Origin: Streptococcus sp. HMSC074B11
Lineage (GTDB): Bacteria; Bacillota; Bacilli; Lactobacillales; Streptococcaceae
NCBI RefSeq assembly: GCF_001808705.1
Contig: NZ_KV794288.1
Location: 111,581 to 159,332, forward strand
Reading direction: 5' to 3'
DNA length: 47,752 bases
Shown here: positions 34,062 to 44,041 of the stretch, one piece after another
How positions within the stretch are numbered: the first letter of the stretch is position 1
Layout of the letters: every line of letters starts with the position of its first letter
Notes under the pieces: generated by a model
What the model was told of the DNA's origin: nothing
Database searches by the model: none
The model's input: only the letters and a program-made list of their open reading frames with translations
Position numbers and translations under genes: made by a program

Positions 34062-35270
34062 TCAACTTCTATCATACCTCTTCAATAGCGTGCTGAATAT
34101 TAGCGATAATATCGTAATAGATACACCAATAATAAAAAGATTAAAAGTATTGTTAGGATTTAAAACTACTGAGAAAAAAACAGTACCTAGTGGCATAAAA
34201 AGAATAGCTACCGTAAAGATGATTCCAAATACTCTGCCAAGAAACTCATTATCTACGTCTCTTTGAACAATAGAGAAAAATTGGATATTAAAAATGGAAA
34301 GAAATAGACTAAATAATGCTGGAGAAAAGGCTAAAATAATGACGTTGCGGAACATATAATAGAGCGGCGCTACTAGCATTAACATCAAACCTGAATATGC
34401 TAAAAAGAGCATTAAACGTTTGCTTGACAAGGATTTATTGATAAATCCACTTAATATCGCACCCATAAAGCCACCAATCGCTTCGGCTGTTAAAAAGGTT
34501 CCATATAGCCCACTTGAAAAACTTCCAAACATTTGATTACTGTATGGCAGCAACAAATTATAGGCTGCTAGAAAAAAGTTAACAAGTGCTGAAAGGGCAA
34601 TTATAATAAGAATTTGTTTATGACTATATACATACGTAAATCCTATTTTTAAATCATCAAAGATTCCTCTTATTGTCATATTCTCTTTTGTCTCCACCTC
34701 CTCATTTACAGGAGTAATGAAGAAAATTAGTGAGGCAGCAATTAAAAACGATAATCCATCTAATAATAACACACCATGTATCCCAAGTAACTTATATAAG
34801 AAAGTTGCAATCATAGGAATTGTTACTTTAATCACAGTACTTGTTGTTTCTAACAATGAATTAAGTTGTGATATACTGTCCTTTTTTACAATTTCTTTCG
34901 TAAAAGCTTTGTATGATGGCCCTGAAAAAGCACTCATAAAAGCCAAAATGACATTTGTTATGACTATCGCATAAACCAACCATTGTTCTTGGGATATAAA
35001 TGAAAGAGTTATGCAAGAAAGACCACATAAGATGTTTGTAGCAATAATAATTTTTTTCCGATTGAAGCTATCTGCAATGACTCCACCGAATAAATTAAAT
35101 AGAACTCCTATCACACTTTCTAATGATTGATAGATAGCAACTAACGATAGTGACGTTGGATTGATCCCTGCAAGAAATCTGTTATTAGCGTAGTCAAACA
35201 TAACATCTCCTATTCGAGATATACCTTTACTATACACCAAGTATAGAATATTTTTTTTCATATTATTCAT
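34062..35270 (-). CDS. MFS exporter of the biosynthetic cluster
   Basis: About 402 residues from the ATG at 35270, seven bases after AAAGGT. Twelve hydrophobic helices; the MFS loop is GGVIADSFNRKKIIIATNIL. Layout and length match the antibiotic-efflux/siderophore-export branch (EntS and Mef-like). Last gene of the cluster in the direction of transcription, 88 bases after the UDP-sugar dehydrogenase. It most likely exports the cluster's product, which also gives self-protection. It is not closely similar to the mef protein at 14958. Confidence 0.82.
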   Translation of the reverse strand: MNNMKKNILYLVYSKGISRIGDVMFDYANNRFLAGINPTSLSLVAIYQSLESVIGVLFNLFGGVIADSFNRKKIIIATNILCGLSCITLSFISQEQWLVYAIVITNVILAFMSAFSGPSYKAFTKEIVKKDSISQLNSLLETTSTVIKVTIPMIATFLYKLLGIHGVLLLDGLSFLIAASLIFFITPVNEEVETKENMTIRGIFDDLKIGFTYVYSHKQILIIIALSALVNFFLAAYNLLLPYSNQMFGSFSSGLYGTFLTAEAIGGFMGAILSGFINKSLSSKRLMLFLAYSGLMLMLVAPLYYMFRNVIILAFSPALFSLFLSIFNIQFFSIVQRDVDNEFLGRVFGIIFTVAILFMPLGTVFFSVVLNPNNTFNLFIIGVSITILSLIFSTLLKRYDRS

Positions 35271-35358
35271 TTTATAGACCTTTAAAATTCTCGGGTACGA
35301 CAACTATTAACCGAAATTATTAAATAAAAAATACTTTGTTCAAATATCAATCTTTTTG

Positions 35359-36516
35359 TTAATCATATTGAAAAATATCTCGTGTAAAAACTTTTGAGTT
35401 ATATTTCATCAGAATGTCATCTATTCTATTAGCAACTATAATATCAGAATGAGCACTAAACTCATTAAAATCATTAATTATAGGGCAATCCAAAAACATT
35501 TTGTCTTTAATTAAAGGCTCAAATATTACAACATCTCTGCCACTTCTTTTTATATGTCTAACAACATCAATTGTAGAAGATTCTCTGCAATTATCTGACT
35601 CTTTTTTTGAATTAATTCTATAAATTCCAATGGTTTTAGCTGAGCTATTTAAAATCATTTTTGCTATATGAACTTTTCTAAATAAATTAGACTTGTTTAT
35701 ACTTGTAATAATTGGCGCAGAAATATCTTTAAAATGATACTCTAATTGCTTAACATCTTTAGGAAGACAGTAACCACCAAAACCGAATGAAGGATTATTA
35801 TACGAATTTCCTATTCTACAATCGTACCCCATCCCCTCAATAATTTTTTTAGAGTCTAAATTCTGCATCTCAGCAAATGTATCCAACTCATTAAAAAAAG
35901 CAATTTTTTGTGCTAAGTATGCATTCGAAAATAGCTTTATCGCTTCTGCTTCAGAAGATCCAATTAATAAAGTTGGCAAGTTTTCTTCAACTGCTATTTT
36001 CATCATTATGTCTAAAAATAATTGAGAATTTTTAGATTCATTACCAACAATAATCCTAGAAGGATACAATTGATCATGAATAGTATAACCTTCCCGAAGG
36101 AACTCAGGAGAAAAAATTATATCATTATAGTTAAAACGATTTCTTAAATATTTGGTAAAACCTATTGGAACTGTTGACTTTACAACAATTGTAGCCTTTT
36201 TATTTATCTTTAAAATATTATCTATTGTAATTTCGACATAGGAAGTATCAAGCTTATTCATTTTCAGATTGGTTGGCAATGTCAATATTATAAAAGTTGC
36301 ATCCTTATAAGCCAATTCTTCAGATGTAGTTGCATTAATATTTTTTGCCTCAAGCAAAAATTTCTTTATAGCGTTCTCTTTTAGAGGAGATTGCCTTTTA
36401 TTTATTAAATCAACTTTTTTATTGTCAATATCAAAAAAAGTAACTACATGTTCTCTTGCAAGTAGTACCCCTATTGATAACCCAACATATCCAATACCTA
36501 CGACTGTGATTTTCAT
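35359..36516 (-). CDS. UDP-glucose 6-dehydrogenase-like enzyme
   Basis: 385 residues, GAGGG before ATG. NAD site MKITVVGIGYVGLSIGVLLA; the central helix region with FSPEFLREG; catalytic cysteine about 250 in GFGGYCLPKD. Two-step oxidation of a UDP-sugar C6 to the acid. The pattern PEFLREG plus GGYCLPKD fits UDP-glucose dehydrogenases of the short (Ugd) type. In this cluster it could supply UDP-glucuronate for glycosylation or as a building block. 23 bases after the NRPS gene. Confidence 0.88.
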   Translation of the reverse strand: MKITVVGIGYVGLSIGVLLAREHVVTFFDIDNKKVDLINKRQSPLKENAIKKFLLEAKNINATTSEELAYKDATFIILTLPTNLKMNKLDTSYVEITIDNILKINKKATIVVKSTVPIGFTKYLRNRFNYNDIIFSPEFLREGYTIHDQLYPSRIIVGNESKNSQLFLDIMMKIAVEENLPTLLIGSSEAEAIKLFSNAYLAQKIAFFNELDTFAEMQNLDSKKIIEGMGYDCRIGNSYNNPSFGFGGYCLPKDVKQLEYHFKDISAPIITSINKSNLFRKVHIAKMILNSSAKTIGIYRINSKKESDNCRESSTIDVVRHIKRSGRDVVIFEPLIKDKMFLDCPIINDFNEFSAHSDIIVANRIDDILMKYNSKVFTRDIFQYD

Positions 36517-36539
36517 ATTACCCTCTATTATAAAGCTTT

Positions 36540-39524
36540 TTATAAATCAATTTTTTTGTTAGATAAAATATAAAATTGATTTTTATACCTGAATGAAGTT
36601 ATATAAATTCTAGGGTGTTTACCTAAGAATTCAGATATATCAGAAAAAGAATCTAAATATTGCTTCTTTTTCTGCTCACTAATAATACCTATAAAGTTTA
36701 AAGAAACCAAAGAAATACTAGCAAGTTTTTTCTTGATCTCTTGTCGCCAGTTTGACACATTTGGATAAAATTCATTAAAAATGAACCCAGGTCTATAGTA
36801 GATTACATTATCATCTTCACTGATGAAAAGGGGGAAATTCCTTTTTTTATATTCCTCAAAGGTGTCTTCTTCTCTATAAATCAAATATTTAGAACTATGA
36901 CAATCCCCAATTGTATTTTGTAGATTAAGAGCCTTTAAATCTCTGTTATTAAAGATTGTAGATATTATTAAAGTACTATTCCCTGATGCTTTACAAAGTT
37001 TTTTTGAAATTTTAAATGAAATATATAAAATACTATCAATATTCGAATAATCTGGTGCGTGGATGATCGATAAAGAATTCAAAGTGTCTGAAAGAAATTT
37101 CGTATGGTGTTTAATTTTTTTAGATTCTTTCAATAATAAATGATGATATTGATTTTTTTCCAATGAATCTTTTTTGTTTATTTCTCTTATTTTCTCACAA
37201 TAATATTTATAATTTTCATCATTTGTTAATGTATCTTCGATACCACTAACTAGTCTACCAATTTGCTTTTTTATAATACTGATACTGGATAAATCGGATA
37301 TAGAATGGTCCATTTGAATAATAATTTTCCCATTCAATCCGTTGCTAATAATAATTGGCATCGCTAATTGTCCGCCTTGATTACGTGATGTAGGAATCAT
37401 ATCTTCCCCAACATCTTCAAGTAGATCTTCCAAATAAGTTAGTTCAGATTGGTTTGATACTTTTAATACTGGTATATCCAAATTAGGTTTTACAATTTCA
37501 AAGTCCATTCGTTTTTCATCTACAGAGATTTTTGAGTGCAATAAACTATTTGAAGCAACCACTTGTTGGACAACTGATTTAATTTTTTCAATACTACAAT
37601 TTTTATATTCAAAGGTTGAAGTTAAAATATTTCTATAGTTATCATAATAGTAAATTCTTTGGCAATGTATAGCCTGAAATTTGGAAATCACTTTATTGGT
37701 ATTTCTTAAATAACTGTCATATAAAAATTTTATTTCAGTCTTTGAATAAAAATCTTCATTTCTCATGTCCAGCAAGTTATCAGTTTTTTCTACATGTAAT
37801 TTTCTTTTTATATTGCCCTTAAGTTCTCGAATCAAATCATAGAGTTTTTTCCCATAAATATCATCCATGGGTATTGAAACTCCATAGTAATCTTCAAGAT
37901 CTAATATAAATGTAAATAAAGAAAGTGAATCTCCTCCATTTTCAAAAAAATCTTTTGAAATATCCAACTTAGTAATAGAAATATTTAATTTCTTAGATAC
38001 TAGTTTTAAAATCTGTACTTCATCATCACTTAGATTATTATAATCAGCTGCACTTACCAAATTATTTTGATTTCTCTCTTTAAATATTTCTTTTAAAAAA
38101 GTTTTATCTATCTTTCTATTAATAGTCATAGGAAACTGTTCAACCTTAATAAAGGAATTGGGTATCATATATTTTGAAATATTTTTTAAACAGAACCTTT
38201 TAAGATTTTGAGGACTGATATATCCTGTATAAAAAGCGACTATTTGCTTTTCAATCTGTAATACTAAAACTTGAATTACTTTACCATTGCTCTCAATACC
38301 TTTTTCAATTTCCCCTAACTCTATACGAATTCCATTTTTCTGAATTTGATTATCTTTTCTTCCAACATAGTAAAGACTTCCATTTTTATAGTAAACAATA
38401 TCACCAGTAGAATAATATCTATCCCCATCAATTACTGGAAATTTTTCATTATTTAGACTTGTGTTAGTATACCCTTTTGATCCTCCCTTCCCGCCAATAT
38501 AAAGTTCACCATAATTGTGGGTTCCGTTGCTTTTAATGATATATTTTACACCCTCTAATGGAACACCTATGGGTATGTCTTCCGTCTCGTCTTTCGTAAT
38601 AATATGCGCTGTCGCATATATTGTAGTCTCTGTAGGCCCATACGCATTAATCAATTTAAAATTTAGCTTATTTCTTTTCCAAAGTCTATAAATTGATAAA
38701 TTAAATTTTTCACCAGCAATAACAACATACTTAATGGTAGAATCTAATTTTTGCAATATCGGTTGTTCTAATCTCTCTATAAATGCTAAAAATGCCGCAG
38801 GAGAAAAGGCTAGATGCGTTATTTTATTTTTAAAAATAATTTCTGCCAAACATTTATAATTCGAGGGAACACTCAAATCTAGACAGTATACGCTACTGCC
38901 GCTCACTATCCAACCTAACATTTCTGTGATCGATACATCAAAACTATATGGTGTTGAAAATAAATATCTAGATTCTTCGACGGCAGGTGTTATAGTATTC
39001 AAGTTCCTAATGATATAATCTAAATTGGCTATCGACACTATTACACCTTTTGGTTCACCCGTTGATCCAGATGTGTGCAAAATATAAGCTTCTCGTTCTC
39101 TAAGGTATATAAAAGGATTTTCTATCGGCAATTTCTCATCTGATTTCTTTGTAATAAATTCTGAAACATCCAAAAAATTCGTTTTTGAAAAATACGGAAT
39201 ATTTTTATCAGATATGTACATCACAGCTTGGGTGGATGAATAAATTTTTTTAATTTTATCTCCATTTAAAGAGTAATCTATCGGAACATAACAGTTATTC
39301 GATTTTAATATTGCAATCATAGCTAATATTTGATTAATCCCATGTGGTAAGATAACAGCAACACGTTGGTTCACCCCTATTTTGCGAACTATTTGATTAG
39401 CTACTATATTAGTTATTGTATCCACTTCACAATATGAAAGTACTCTTGTATTATCTTTTATAGCAGTTCTACTCGGATCTGTTTCTCTAATTGTCCCCAA
39501 CATATCCATTAACATCTCAATCAT
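36540..39524 (-). CDS. Nonribosomal peptide synthetase, A-T-C
   Basis: 994 residues, AAGGAG before ATG. Adenylation domain 1-480: YILHTSGSTGEPKGV (A3), FDVSITEML (A4), NAYGPTETT (A5), YSTGDI (A7), NGIRIELGEIE (A8), NRKIDK (A10, lysine). Carrier domain 495-570 with phosphopantetheine serine S533 in FFENGGDSLS. Residues about 590-994 look like a diverged condensation domain: the HHxxxDG motif reads MDHSISDLS with H740 and D744 kept. No thioesterase or reductase. My hand-read substrate code is roughly D-V-T-A-V-A-A-I-Y-K, which I cannot match. It likely loads one amino acid and transfers it to an amine or hydroxyl acceptor. Confidence 0.9.
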   Translation of the reverse strand: MIEMLMDMLGTIRETDPSRTAIKDNTRVLSYCEVDTITNIVANQIVRKIGVNQRVAVILPHGINQILAMIAILKSNNCYVPIDYSLNGDKIKKIYSSTQAVMYISDKNIPYFSKTNFLDVSEFITKKSDEKLPIENPFIYLREREAYILHTSGSTGEPKGVIVSIANLDYIIRNLNTITPAVEESRYLFSTPYSFDVSITEMLGWIVSGSSVYCLDLSVPSNYKCLAEIIFKNKITHLAFSPAAFLAFIERLEQPILQKLDSTIKYVVIAGEKFNLSIYRLWKRNKLNFKLINAYGPTETTIYATAHIITKDETEDIPIGVPLEGVKYIIKSNGTHNYGELYIGGKGGSKGYTNTSLNNEKFPVIDGDRYYSTGDIVYYKNGSLYYVGRKDNQIQKNGIRIELGEIEKGIESNGKVIQVLVLQIEKQIVAFYTGYISPQNLKRFCLKNISKYMIPNSFIKVEQFPMTINRKIDKTFLKEIFKERNQNNLVSAADYNNLSDDEVQILKLVSKKLNISITKLDISKDFFENGGDSLSLFTFILDLEDYYGVSIPMDDIYGKKLYDLIRELKGNIKRKLHVEKTDNLLDMRNEDFYSKTEIKFLYDSYLRNTNKVISKFQAIHCQRIYYYDNYRNILTSTFEYKNCSIEKIKSVVQQVVASNSLLHSKISVDEKRMDFEIVKPNLDIPVLKVSNQSELTYLEDLLEDVGEDMIPTSRNQGGQLAMPIIISNGLNGKIIIQMDHSISDLSSISIIKKQIGRLVSGIEDTLTNDENYKYYCEKIREINKKDSLEKNQYHHLLLKESKKIKHHTKFLSDTLNSLSIIHAPDYSNIDSILYISFKISKKLCKASGNSTLIISTIFNNRDLKALNLQNTIGDCHSSKYLIYREEDTFEEYKKRNFPLFISEDDNVIYYRPGFIFNEFYPNVSNWRQEIKKKLASISLVSLNFIGIISEQKKKQYLDSFSDISEFLGKHPRIYITSFRYKNQFYILSNKKIDL

Positions 39525-39832
39525 ACTATTCTCCTTTCTAAAAAAATAGATTCATATTTTCTATTCCTACCTTTTAATATCAATATCAAAATTCATACTG
39601 ACGTTAACCTTACTGAGTATTATTAAAAGAATTGTTCAAAAATTGAATATTTTTGTACCTCAGTAAGAAAACTGACTCAGATAATGATTTACAATCTATA
39701 ATAGATGTATCGTTATAGTTCAAAGTAACAACAATAAACTATTAATGCAAACAAGCAAACCAACCTATTGAATCTACTATTTATAGTAACTAAATATGTT
39801 AAAATATTCAATAAATCATCCTCCCTCTATAT
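39525..39832. promoter_or_regulatory. Region upstream of the NRPS with an inverted repeat
   Basis: About 300 bases without a gene. CTTACTGAG at 39609-39617 and CTCAGTAAG at 39659-39667 form perfect 9-base arms 41 bases apart, about 85-145 bases before the NRPS start. This may be a looped operator pair. It suggests the NRPS, dehydrogenase and exporter have their own promoter. Confidence 0.45.
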
Positions 39833-40840
39833 TTAATTAGAGACTTTAAGTTTACTATACTTTAGATAATTGTATATCCTCAACAAATAAAATGGTAATA
39901 AATGTACTGAATGTTCTTCACTACTATAATTGTAAATATTTTTAACCGCATTAGACAATATTCTGTCCCACTCTACATCTAACAGTCCATATGAATACTT
40001 GTTCTCTTCTTGTAATAAAAATAACGCCTTTATCTTTAAGTTCTCAATATCATCGTTGGAAGGGATATCATTTGAATGAATAAACCGTCTTAAATGATTC
40101 TCAAAATCTATATTTAAAATCCATCTGTCTTTATTTGAAAAATCATCTTTGATAGTCTCGAAAAAACTTTGAGAAACTTCTAAAAAAATTTTTTCAATTT
40201 TCCCAAAGCTTTTTTTATGAATCTTTGATTGTAAATCAATTTCCTTAATTTTGTATGACTTTAACATCGCAGTTAAGGTTAAAAAGATATCTATTCCGTA
40301 ACCTTTTGAATACTTGTGCCAATTACACTTCAAAGTTAACTCTTTTACCAGTTCCTTTGAAAAACCAAAATCGCCAGAAATACATTGATAAGGTACGTCA
40401 CTTTTAAAAATTTTCACTAACATAGGATAAATAAAATGATTCGTCGCATTTCCTTCAAAAAATTTTCTAGCATAATTTGGGATTATAAGATCATAACCAG
40501 ATTCAATTGACATAAACATTTTTTCTAGCCATATTTTTTCCAATGAGACAACGTCCCCGTCAATCAAAATCAAACCTGAAAAACTTGAAAAATTATTTAT
40601 CGTATATTCAAAAATATTTCTCACGTTATAACCTTTTCCCTTTAGCTTTGATACTATCGAAATTTTGGTATTATAAGTTTTTGTTTCTAAAAAAATCTGA
40701 GGTGTTCCATCTGTACTATTACTATCTGAATTAATAATAATAATTTCCTTCCCTAAATTTACAGCATACTCATCGATTTGTTTAACCAATCTACTGATAT
40801 TATCTGCCTCATTTAAGGTTGGAATGCCTATCACAAACAT
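39833..40840 (-). CDS. GpgS-like glycosyltransferase (GT2/GT81 type)
   Basis: About 335 residues from the ATG at 40840, eight bases after AAGGAG. GT-A fold: FVIGIPTLNEADNISRLVKQ, then INSDSNSTDGTP, KLKGKGYNVRNIFEY, the nucleotide-sugar motif LILIDGDVVS, QCISGDFGFSK and GYGIDIFLTLTAM. The G-K-G-x-N-V/M-R, D-G-D and SGDF/EF motifs resemble glucosyl-3-phosphoglycerate synthase and mannosylglycerate synthase rather than peptidoglycan or capsule GT2 enzymes. It may glycosylate a glycerate, glucuronate or phospho-acceptor made by the cluster. Confidence 0.75.
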   Translation of the reverse strand: MFVIGIPTLNEADNISRLVKQIDEYAVNLGKEIIIINSDSNSTDGTPQIFLETKTYNTKISIVSKLKGKGYNVRNIFEYTINNFSSFSGLILIDGDVVSLEKIWLEKMFMSIESGYDLIIPNYARKFFEGNATNHFIYPMLVKIFKSDVPYQCISGDFGFSKELVKELTLKCNWHKYSKGYGIDIFLTLTAMLKSYKIKEIDLQSKIHKKSFGKIEKIFLEVSQSFFETIKDDFSNKDRWILNIDFENHLRRFIHSNDIPSNDDIENLKIKALFLLQEENKYSYGLLDVEWDRILSNAVKNIYNYSSEEHSVHLLPFYLLRIYNYLKYSKLKVSN

Positions 40841-40882
40841 ATTTACCACTCCTTTTTCAATATATTCACATCAATTCCCAAT

Positions 40883-41860
40883 TCATTCGTAATATGAGTT
40901 TTCACTAGCATTTTCTAAAATTTTTTTTGCTAATTTATCAGGAGAATCTGCAATAATTTTATATAATTTATTATTAGTGAAAATTTTCTTTACTATTTGT
41001 TCACGTACTCTATTATTTTTTTCATAATTTATTAAAGGCATAGCAGAAAAATACTTTCCTTTATCTGATTGAAAACATGCAACTTGTCCAGATATATGTC
41101 TTCCCAATATTTCATTTAGAAATAAGCTGGCTAAACTATCATTCCAAATTGATTGACATATTTGTTTTTCTTGTTTGTCTGCTTTTATGTAATAAATTTC
41201 TGAAATTTCAACAGAAAAATTACAAGTACGTATCCCTAACTCTCCTGGGTCAATTGAAATTTTATCATCCCAGCTTGCCTGATTGAAGTGTGATGGATGA
41301 TTAAAATATTTACTGAACAGTCTAAATAGTAATTTATCTGACAAAACAGCTGTTCTTCTAATTTTAAAGAATGAGGTTCCTGCACAAGTTACTAATATTC
41401 CAGAATCTAAGCCAAATATTACTTGATCATTACCTATAAGGTGGTATCCATGTTCTATACAAAGTCTGAGTGCGACAGTAGTTTTTCCAGCACCTTTATC
41501 CCCTAAGAGTAAAATTGAATGATCCGTTATAGGATTATAAACTGACGCTGCATGAATTAATAATGTATTATCCTGCTCAATCAAAAGACACTCAGCTAAA
41601 TACTCTCCAATGTAATATAGTGAAATACCTTCTTTAAAATAATCTAATCTACCATAAACTAAAATACTTCCATTGCCATTATATTTTATATATTGTTGAT
41701 TACTCTCAATAAATTTTACACTACCTAAAATCTTTATTGTTTCGCTAGAACATCTTATTTTATTATCCTGCTCTTTTATATTTTGAAATATAAAGCGAGG
41801 TACATCAAAAGAAATTCCGACAAACCCAAAATATAAAATTGTCTTATCCATTATAAACAT
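40883..41860 (-). CDS. HPr-kinase-like P-loop kinase
   Basis: 325 residues; the start (41860, or the second ATG at 41851) overlaps the end of the SAM-synthetase gene. TLLIHAASV, then Walker A LLLGDKGAGKTTVA at about 117-130 and HLIGNDQVIF place it with HprK-related kinases common in natural-product clusters (lasso peptides and others), where they phosphorylate a serine or small substrate. It lacks the HprK regulatory N-terminal domain. The C-terminal half is divergent. Next to a phosphoglycerate-type glycosyltransferase it could make the phosphorylated acceptor. Confidence 0.75.
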   Translation of the reverse strand: MFIMDKTILYFGFVGISFDVPRFIFQNIKEQDNKIRCSSETIKILGSVKFIESNQQYIKYNGNGSILVYGRLDYFKEGISLYYIGEYLAECLLIEQDNTLLIHAASVYNPITDHSILLLGDKGAGKTTVALRLCIEHGYHLIGNDQVIFGLDSGILVTCAGTSFFKIRRTAVLSDKLLFRLFSKYFNHPSHFNQASWDDKISIDPGELGIRTCNFSVEISEIYYIKADKQEKQICQSIWNDSLASLFLNEILGRHISGQVACFQSDKGKYFSAMPLINYEKNNRVREQIVKKIFTNNKLYKIIADSPDKLAKKILENASENSYYE

Positions 41861-43043
41861 TGGTTTTAGGAATAAAATGTTGAGTTGATAAAATTAGATT
41901 CGTATTTTTTGAACCTTTACATAAATGCCTATTAATAATTTCCAATACCCTTGTTTGATCAATACTTTCTTCTGTTTGAATATATAAATGGGTTGGTTTA
42001 TACAGTTCTGAACCAATATTTGACTGCATAATTACTTGGCATGGAGTCTTAAACGTTTCATAAATATCTTTAGCAATAATATCAGATAAAAATCCCCAAA
42101 CTTTCCCTACAAAATAAGTACAATTTTTACCTGCTGGTGCTTCCATAGTATTTGGTCTAAAGCTTGATATGATACCATGAGTTTTATTCCCTCGACCTAC
42201 GGCACCTTCTTCTCCAAAATCAATACAAGAACCTGTAGAAGTTAAATAGTAATTATAATCAATAGAATAGTTTAGCTTTTTATACTTTTGTTCAACATAC
42301 TCCTTAATTTTTTCTACATGTTTATCAACATATAGCCTACTTTCAATCTCGTTGTTAAAAAATTTACTTATTAAGGGAAAATTTATTCTAATAGAATAAT
42401 GTAAATCGTTCCTTACAACCATCACTTTAATATCTCCACCCATTTGAATAAATCGTGGCGTTGGCAATTTATTGATATCTAATTTATAAAAATACCCTTC
42501 AATCATTAAGGCTAATTCTTCAGAAATTGTTAAGGGCCAATAACTTATCATTGTAGCTGTATCATTTGCCTTTGGTACATCTTTATACTCTGGTAAGTCT
42601 TCTATTGTAGTAGGGGAGAACCAATTAGATTTTGTAGTAAAATCTGAAGTCAATGTTTCGAATTCTACGTAATTTTCAACATCTAAGTTGGGGAGAATTC
42701 TATTTAAATATTTAGTTGCAGCTTTTTTTTGAATTTTAAAAAGTGGAATTGGAATATCAAAACATTTTTTGCTCGCCCTACCTAAAAAAATAATTTTAAT
42801 TGGTTCAATAAAGTCACTACCACCAAAATTCTGAATGGAATGTCCACCTCTTATAATGATTTTATCAAAATTATGATGTGGAATAATGCCAAATCTATTC
42901 AAACAGTACTGAGAATAATCAATTTCAATTTGCTCTGCTATCCCATCAGCTAAGGTATCAGGATGACCTAATCCTTTACGTTCTACAACCTCATATGCTA
43001 ATTGACTTGGACTATAAAAATCATTAGTAATTTTTAATTCCAT
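41844..43043 (-). CDS. Archaeal-type S-adenosylmethionine synthetase
   Basis: 399 residues, AGAGGT before ATG. VVERKGLGHPDTLADGIAEQ, then IIIRGGHSIQNFGG, GAVGRGNKTHGIISSFRPNT and MEAPAGKNCTYFVGKVWGFL are hallmark strings of the archaeal MAT family, which is unrelated in sequence to the normal bacterial MetK. It makes SAM from methionine and ATP. In bacteria this type is rare and mostly found in biosynthetic clusters. No methyltransferase is visible here, so SAM may be used for another chemistry, or by a gene beyond the window. Confidence 0.92.
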   Translation of the reverse strand: MELKITNDFYSPSQLAYEVVERKGLGHPDTLADGIAEQIEIDYSQYCLNRFGIIPHHNFDKIIIRGGHSIQNFGGSDFIEPIKIIFLGRASKKCFDIPIPLFKIQKKAATKYLNRILPNLDVENYVEFETLTSDFTTKSNWFSPTTIEDLPEYKDVPKANDTATMISYWPLTISEELALMIEGYFYKLDINKLPTPRFIQMGGDIKVMVVRNDLHYSIRINFPLISKFFNNEIESRLYVDKHVEKIKEYVEQKYKKLNYSIDYNYYLTSTGSCIDFGEEGAVGRGNKTHGIISSFRPNTMEAPAGKNCTYFVGKVWGFLSDIIAKDIYETFKTPCQVIMQSNIGSELYKPTHLYIQTEESIDQTRVLEIINRHLCKGSKNTNLILSTQHFIPKTNVYNG

Positions 43044-43054
43044 AATTTATACCT

Positions 43055-44041
43055 CTATACATAAATTTTATTGCATTCTAAATATAATTTAAGTAACACT
43101 TTTGTTATTTCAATAGCACTAATAATATCACACCCTCTTGGTATCCTATTCTCTTCTAATAATGTTAATTGTTTATCTATCATATCATCAGAAATTTGAA
43201 TTTTATTATCACCATTAATTAACTCACTTCTATATCTTTCAATCTTAGGATGTGGATCAAAAATCAGAATTGAGTCATCAATTCTAGCAGTTCTTACTGT
43301 TCCATTTTTCCGATTCATCTGCTTTCCATCTTTTATCGAAAAACTCCCTAAATTACTGTTAATTTGTATCGATATATTTCTAATTCTAGATAAAATTTCT
43401 ATCGAATAATCATGGTTTCTTAAATCTTTTATATAAAGATTATTTACAAAAACACCATTAACAAATTCATCTGATGATATTCCTAAATATCTTAAAATTG
43501 CTAATATATGCGGAAGTTCGATTCCGTAACCTAATATCTCCTCATCTAAAAATCTTCCATTTTCATTATCCGAGATTCTATTTTTAGAAAATTCAATCTG
43601 TATTTTTTCTGTTCCACTCAAAGAAAAACATCCATGATTTGAGAAAATATCTAAAATTGTAGAATAAAAATATTGTTCACTCACAAAAATATTTTTTTCT
43701 AAATCTGGTTGCTTTTTTATGATTGAAGTAATTTCCTCTAGATCTTTAAATGTATTACAAAGTGGTTTCTCTATACTAACATATGAAAATAAATATTTTT
43801 TTACAATATTCTTCAATACTACTACATGTTGGTTAGTCGGAGTACAAATTTCAATGGTAAAATATTGTCTCGATAAATCATCATCTACACTGATTCCTTT
43901 GTTAAGTAATATTAAATTACAAAATTTTATATCTTTTACATATACATTGTAGCCTCTGTCCATCCATTTATAAGCTTTTATTTTCCCAATTTTACCAAAT
44001 CCAACCATTAAAATATTTTTACTCTCAATTGGAACTCTCAT
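43055..44041 (-). CDS. Gfo/Idh/MocA-type oxidoreductase
   Basis: About 328 residues. I take the ATG at 44041, seven bases after AAGGA, which overlaps the stop of the CofE-like gene by 17 bases. The Rossmann loop is ILMVGFGKIGKIKAYKWMDR, then IEICTPTNQH and SIEKPLC (E-K-P, with the active-site lysine). The C-terminal sheet is diverged. NAD(P)-dependent oxidation or reduction of a sugar, cyclitol or imine is expected; RifL, in the aminoshikimate pathway, belongs to the same superfamily. Substrate unknown. Confidence 0.78.
   Translation of the reverse strand: MRVPIESKNILMVGFGKIGKIKAYKWMDRGYNVYVKDIKFCNLILLNKGISVDDDLSRQYFTIEICTPTNQHVVVLKNIVKKYLFSYVSIEKPLCNTFKDLEEITSIIKKQPDLEKNIFVSEQYFYSTILDIFSNHGCFSLSGTEKIQIEFSKNRISDNENGRFLDEEILGYGIELPHILAILRYLGISSDEFVNGVFVNNLYIKDLRNHDYSIEILSRIRNISIQINSNLGSFSIKDGKQMNRKNGTVRTARIDDSILIFDPHPKIERYRSELINGDNKIQISDDMIDKQLTLLEENRIPRGCDIISAIEITKVLLKLYLECNKIYV

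Noticed and set aside
34062..35270. A second macrolide efflux gene
   Set aside because: Same superfamily and length as Mef, but the sequence is clearly different and its position at the end of the cluster argues for product export.
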